Shown: piece after piece, positions 6,690 through 8,838 of the stretch
How positions within the stretch are numbered: position 1 is the stretch's first letter
Layout: every line of letters starts with the position of its first letter
Source: Vulcanimicrobiota bacterium
Lineage (GTDB): Bacteria > Vulcanimicrobiota > Vulcanimicrobiia > Vulcanimicrobiales > Vulcanimicrobiaceae
Assembly: GCA_013043945.1 (NCBI GenBank)
Contig: JABEUW010000259.1
Coordinates: 1-8,838 of the forward strand
DNA length: 8,838 bases
Reading direction: 5' to 3'
Program-made: the position numbers and the translations under genes
Notes under the pieces: model-generated
What the model was told of the DNA's origin: nothing
Database searches by the model: none
The model's input: the letters and a program-made list of their open reading frames with translations, nothing else

Positions 6690-7525
6690 CCGAGAGCTCG
6701 CTGGTGCCCTGTATCGCACTGCACGATGCAACGCCGCTCGCAACGATCCGCGACGCGCCGGAGGGGACGCGTTTTGCGGCGGCGCGCCATCCCGGCGCCG
6801 ACGTCTGCGACGCACTCGCCGAGCGTTCGCGGCGGAGCGCGTTTGCGCTCCAGCTCTCGCACGGCGGCTGCGCGCTGCTCGCGGATGCGCGCATCGCCGC
6901 GAAGCTGGAGTCGCTCGCGCTAAGCGGAGCCGATCTCGACCGGCTCGCTCTACCTCCGCAGCTGCGCTCGCTACGATTAAGCGGCGGTAGCGGCTCGCTG
7001 CGCGCGCTGCTTCCGCTGCCGCTGGAGATCCTTGCAATCGATCGCGGAGCTTTCGATACCGCACCGCTCGTCGAGCACGCAACGCTCGCCGCGCTCTCCG
7101 TCGCTAACCTTCCCGCCGAGGCGCTCGCCATCGGGCCGCACCTTCGAGCGATTCGCACGACCGGCGTGCCGCTGCGCACGTTGGAACGCTTTCGTTCCGG
7201 CAGTGCGTTGGAGCGCGTCGAATGTTCGCGTTGCGATGCGCTGGAATCGATCGAGGCATTGGCGGCGTTACCGATGCTGCGCGAACTCGCGCTCGAAGGC
7301 TGCTGGCGCCTTGATCTTCAGGCGACGATCGTCTTTCTGCGTACGCTGCCGCTGCAGGCGTTACGCATCGATATCGGCGGACGCCGGAAGAACGTCGAGG
7401 TCGATAAACGCCTCAAGCTCGCTCGGCTCACGCCTTTTCCAACGCCGGAGTCGGTGCGCCATCTGCGTCAAGATGGATTGCGTCACAGACTCGGTGCCGA
7501 AACCCTCGGGAATGACGCGGCATGA
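6686..7525 (+). CDS. Leucine-rich-repeat protein of unknown function
   Basis: I do not recognise a named family. The 279-residue product from GTG 6686 carries about seven irregular leucine-rich repeats between residues 74 and about 230. Each begins with a strand of the form LxxLxLxx: LESLALSG (74), LRSLRLSG (93), LEILAIDR (113), LAALSVAN (134), LRAIRTTG (153), LERVECSR (175), LRELALEG (198) and LQALRIDI (223). An N-terminal part (1-70) without repeats and a basic C-terminal part (232-279) flank the solenoid. No signal peptide or membrane segment is visible, so it is probably cytoplasmic. LRR solenoids usually bind proteins, so a scaffold or adaptor for neighbouring division or wall proteins is possible but unproven. 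The 4-nt overlaps at both ends (GTGA with rodA, ATGA with the glycosyltransferase) and strong codon-position GC bias support a real gene. Confidence 0.85.
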   Translation: MTESSLVPCIALHDATPLATIRDAPEGTRFAAARHPGADVCDALAERSRRSAFALQLSHGGCALLADARIAAKLESLALSGADLDRLALPPQLRSLRLSGGSGSLRALLPLPLEILAIDRGAFDTAPLVEHATLAALSVANLPAEALAIGPHLRAIRTTGVPLRTLERFRSGSALERVECSRCDALESIEALAALPMLRELALEGCWRLDLQATIVFLRTLPLQALRIDIGGRRKNVEVDKRLKLARLTPFPTPESVRHLRQDGLRHRLGAETLGNDAA

Positions 7526-8409
7526 GCAAAGTCGACGTTATCGTCGTAACCTGGAACGACCGAAAGAATATTTCGCTCGCGCTAGATTCCATACTCGCGC
7601 TTGGCGAAGTGAGAGAGAACGCGGACTTCGCTCGCATTATCGTTGCCGACAACGGCTCGGCCGACGGAACCGTAGAATATTTGAACGAAACGTACGGCGA
7701 GCGCATTCAAATTATTGAAAACGGCGAAAACCTCGGTTTTGGAGCCGGCGTAAACCGCGCCCTCGCGAAGTCGAACTCGCAGTACGTGTTTTTGCTGAAT
7801 CCCGACGCAACCCTCGCCGACGGTGCGTTGCTCGAACTCGTACGGTTCATGAACGAGCATCCTCGTTGCGCGATAGCAGGTCCGAAAATCTTGGATGTCG
7901 CCGGGAATCTCGCGGAGTCTTGCGGCGAATTCGATTCTTGGGCGGGTGCCTACTTGCGATCGAGCGCCTGGGGAAAGTGGCCGATGTTCAAGCGATTCGC
8001 AAACGGTGCGAAACTCCGTTCGTGGGATTATAATTCCGAACGCAGAGTCGATTTAGTAATCGGTGCCGCGATGCTGCTGCGCCGGAGCGTATTCAACGAA
8101 ATCGGCACCTTCGACGAACGATACTTTATGTACCACGAGGAAATCGATCTCGCCAAACGGGTCGCCGACTTCGGCTACGAATCGTGGTTCGTCCCGAGCG
8201 CGCTCGCAACGCACGTCGGGCAAGGCAGTTCCGGCGGCAAAAGTGTGGAGACGATAAAACGGCGCTCCCGCCGGCTCTATTGGCTCAAGCATCACGGGGC
8301 GTTCTGGTACTACTCACTGAGTGCGGCGTTGGTCGGGCGCTATCTGCTCTATCTCGGCTTGCTCTGGGCGCTGCTCGCGCTCTTCCTACATCGTTGGAAT
8401 CCCTTCTAA
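7522..8409 (+). CDS. Family-2 glycosyltransferase, rhamnosyltransferase-like, with C-terminal membrane segment
   Basis: This 295-residue protein has a GT-A fold typical of WbbL-like enzymes that transfer a sugar from a nucleotide donor to a lipid- or polymer-linked acceptor. The N-terminal strand VDVIVVTWND (4-13), VADNGSADGT (41-50), NLGFGAGVNRAL (70-81) and the metal-binding NPD (93-95) are all present. The catalytic acidic segment YHEEIDL (204-210) follows FDERYFM. A hydrophobic helix at about 264-290 near the C terminus should anchor it to the membrane, with the enzyme domain in the cytoplasm. The start is ATG 7522, overlapping the LRR gene stop by ATGA. Parts of this gene are visibly richer in A+T than its neighbours, which could mean later acquisition. 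It is the last gene of the run. The donor and acceptor sugars cannot be told. Confidence 0.9.
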   Translation: MSKVDVIVVTWNDRKNISLALDSILALGEVRENADFARIIVADNGSADGTVEYLNETYGERIQIIENGENLGFGAGVNRALAKSNSQYVFLLNPDATLADGALLELVRFMNEHPRCAIAGPKILDVAGNLAESCGEFDSWAGAYLRSSAWGKWPMFKRFANGAKLRSWDYNSERRVDLVIGAAMLLRRSVFNEIGTFDERYFMYHEEIDLAKRVADFGYESWFVPSALATHVGQGSSGGKSVETIKRRSRRLYWLKHHGAFWYYSLSAALVGRYLLYLGLLWALLALFLHRWNPF

Positions 8410-8524
8410 GCTCGGGGATGGGGCACCGGCCAACTCGCAGCAGGAGTCCTCTTGCAATTCCTCCTCAAAACAAAGGTAAGGGACGCTTGCGGCGTGAAGC
8501 ACGGGACTAAGCCGACGATGCGAG

Positions 8525-8538
8525 TCGCAGTTCTGCGA
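8525..8538 (+). repeat. Inverted repeat TCGCAG-TT-CTGCGA
   Basis: Perfect 6-nt arms with a 2-nt centre. In RNA it would fold as a 5-bp stem with a GTTC loop. It is the first of the inverted repeats in the ribonuclease leader region. Confidence 0.45.
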
Positions 8539-8591
8539 TCCGCCGCCGAGCGAAAAGTATTTTACGCGCGTCGCGCGCATGGCCCGTTACA

Positions 8592-8603
8592 GGCGAGCTC
8601 GCC
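8592..8603 (+). repeat. 12-bp perfect palindrome GGCGAGCTCGCC
   Basis: The sequence equals its own reverse complement. With no loop it is a poor RNA hairpin but a plausible binding site for a dimeric protein. A chance origin is possible in DNA this GC-rich. Confidence 0.35.
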
Positions 8604-8608
8604 GAAGT

Positions 8609-8639
8609 CGCGATCCCGGGTAGCACCCGCAGGGTCGCG
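8609..8639 (+). promoter_or_regulatory. Nested stem-loop in the leader of the RNase E/G gene
   Basis: The outer arms CGCGATCCC (8609-8617) and GGGTCGCG (8632-8639) form 8 bp with one bulged T at 8614. Inside sits a second hairpin, GGGT-AGC-ACCC (8618-8628), followed by an unpaired GCA (8629-8631). This is the strongest secondary structure in the region and lies about 54 nt before the GTG start. A regulatory role, for example in autocontrol by the ribonuclease, is inference. Confidence 0.5.
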
Positions 8640-8659
8640 CGTTTGAGCGGTAGTCGGAC

Positions 8660-8675
8660 GGCCGGGGCGCCCGCC
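8660..8675 (+). promoter_or_regulatory. Hairpin abutting the ribosome binding site of the RNase E/G gene
   Basis: GGC (8660-8662), bulged C 8663, GGG (8664-8666), loop GCG, CCC (8670-8672) and GCC (8673-8675) form a 6-bp GC-only stem with one bulge. Its 3' end touches the Shine-Dalgarno at 8676, so folding could affect ribosome access. No alternative pairing that sequesters the Shine-Dalgarno was found. Confidence 0.4.
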
Positions 8676-8682
8676 AGAAGGA
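8676..8682 (+). promoter_or_regulatory. Shine-Dalgarno of the RNase E/G gene
   Basis: AGAAGGA lies 10 nt before GTG 8693, separated by an A/T-rich spacer containing AATATATA. The spacing is acceptable and fixes the start, because the conserved N terminus begins exactly there. Confidence 0.75.
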
Positions 8683-8692
8683 CAATATATAC

Positions 8693-8838
8693 GTGCGCAA
8701 CGAGATTCTGATCTCGAGCGACCCGTGGGAAAACCGGGTTGCTATTATGGAAGACGGCGAACTCGCCGAACTCTACATCGAGCGTGAAGAGAAAGTTATC
8801 GGCTCGATTTACAAAGGCAAGGTTCACAACGTGCTCCC
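8693..8838 (+). CDS. rng: RNase E/G family endoribonuclease (5' end only)
   Basis: RNase E/G enzymes cut single-stranded RNA and mature rRNA and mRNA. Only the first 48 codons from GTG 8693 are in the window. They match the family's N terminus: EILISSDPWENRVAIMEDG (4-22), then ELYIERE (26-32), then GSIYKGKVHNVLP (37-49), which is the start of the S1 RNA-binding domain. The catalytic part is outside. RNase G versus RNase E cannot be settled from this fragment; the position downstream of a min/rodA cluster is typical of the gene called rng or cafA in several phyla. If that synteny holds, rplU and rpmA should follow. Confidence 0.9.
   Translation, partial: MRNEILISSDPWENRVAIMEDGELAELYIEREEKVIGSIYKGKVHNVL

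Larger units (their letters stand above)
8410..8692 (+). other. Non-coding region and probable structured leader of the RNase E/G gene
   Basis: This is the longest gene-free stretch, 283 nt. It contains at least four inverted repeats (8525-8538, 8592-8603, 8609-8639, 8660-8675), all in the half nearest the ribonuclease gene. I see no T-run terminator after the glycosyltransferase, so readthrough is possible. TATTTT (8558-8563) is a weak -10 candidate without a clear -35. I found no tRNA, and no riboswitch class or known small RNA that I can recognise. In E. coli the RNase E mRNA leader is structured and mediates autoregulation, so a similar role here is plausible but inferred. Confidence 0.5.

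Noticed and set aside
6099..7082. Minus-strand open frame (about 327 codons) opposite rodA and the LRR gene
   Set aside because: An Arg/Ala-rich antisense shadow with no recognisable domain; the plus strand carries the clear RodA motifs.
8410..8480. Intrinsic terminator after the glycosyltransferase gene
   Set aside because: Only short imperfect GGAG/CTCC pairings and no U-tract were found.
8452..8646. Possible 64-codon gene starting at TTG 8452 with AGGAG at 8442-8446
   Set aside because: The Shine-Dalgarno spacing is plausible, but the protein is basic and featureless, base usage shows no clear codon bias, and the inverted repeats of the leader fall inside it.
1..8838. CRISPR arrays, insertion sequences, tRNA genes, attachment sites
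   Set aside because: No spaced direct repeats, transposase motifs, terminal inverted repeats flanking a gene, or tRNA TPsiC-like arms were seen on either strand.

Overview
The window is GC-rich bacterial DNA (roughly 60% GC by eye). It is packed with genes on the + strand, plus one divergent gene at the left edge. The order minC-minD-minE-rodA followed by an RNase E/G gene resembles the cell-shape and division cluster known from Clostridia and other 'Terrabacteria' lineages. Here it carries several extra genes. Codon and protein character suggest a poorly sampled phylum, and Eremiobacterota/WPS-2 is one possibility. That placement is an impression, not something the window proves.

Layout: (1) Positions 1-1911, minus strand: an exported M48 zinc metalloprotease with a long helical C-terminal region. 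Its 3' end lies outside the window. (2) Positions 1912-2128: a short divergent intergenic region. (3) Positions 2129-8409, plus strand: an eight-gene run encoding MinC, two tandem MinD paralogues, MinE, an AlkB-type dioxygenase, RodA, a leucine-rich-repeat protein of unknown function and a family-2 glycosyltransferase. The gaps are 1 and 3 nt at the first two junctions, and every later junction is a 4-nt ATGA or GTGA overlap, so this is almost certainly one transcript with translational coupling. (4) Positions 8410-8692: a 283-nt non-coding stretch rich in inverted repeats. (5) Positions 8693-8838: the first 48 codons of an RNase E/G family ribonuclease.

How the genes fit together: MinC/MinD/MinE place the division septum by keeping FtsZ rings away from the poles. 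RodA polymerises glycan strands for the lateral wall, and the glycosyltransferase probably builds a surface polysaccharide, so the operon couples division-site selection to envelope growth. AlkB (repair of alkylated bases) and the LRR protein have no obvious place in that pathway.

Most worth following up: the anciently duplicated minD pair beside a single minE, the basic-tailed MinE, the LRR protein locked into the operon, and the structured leader in front of the ribonuclease gene.
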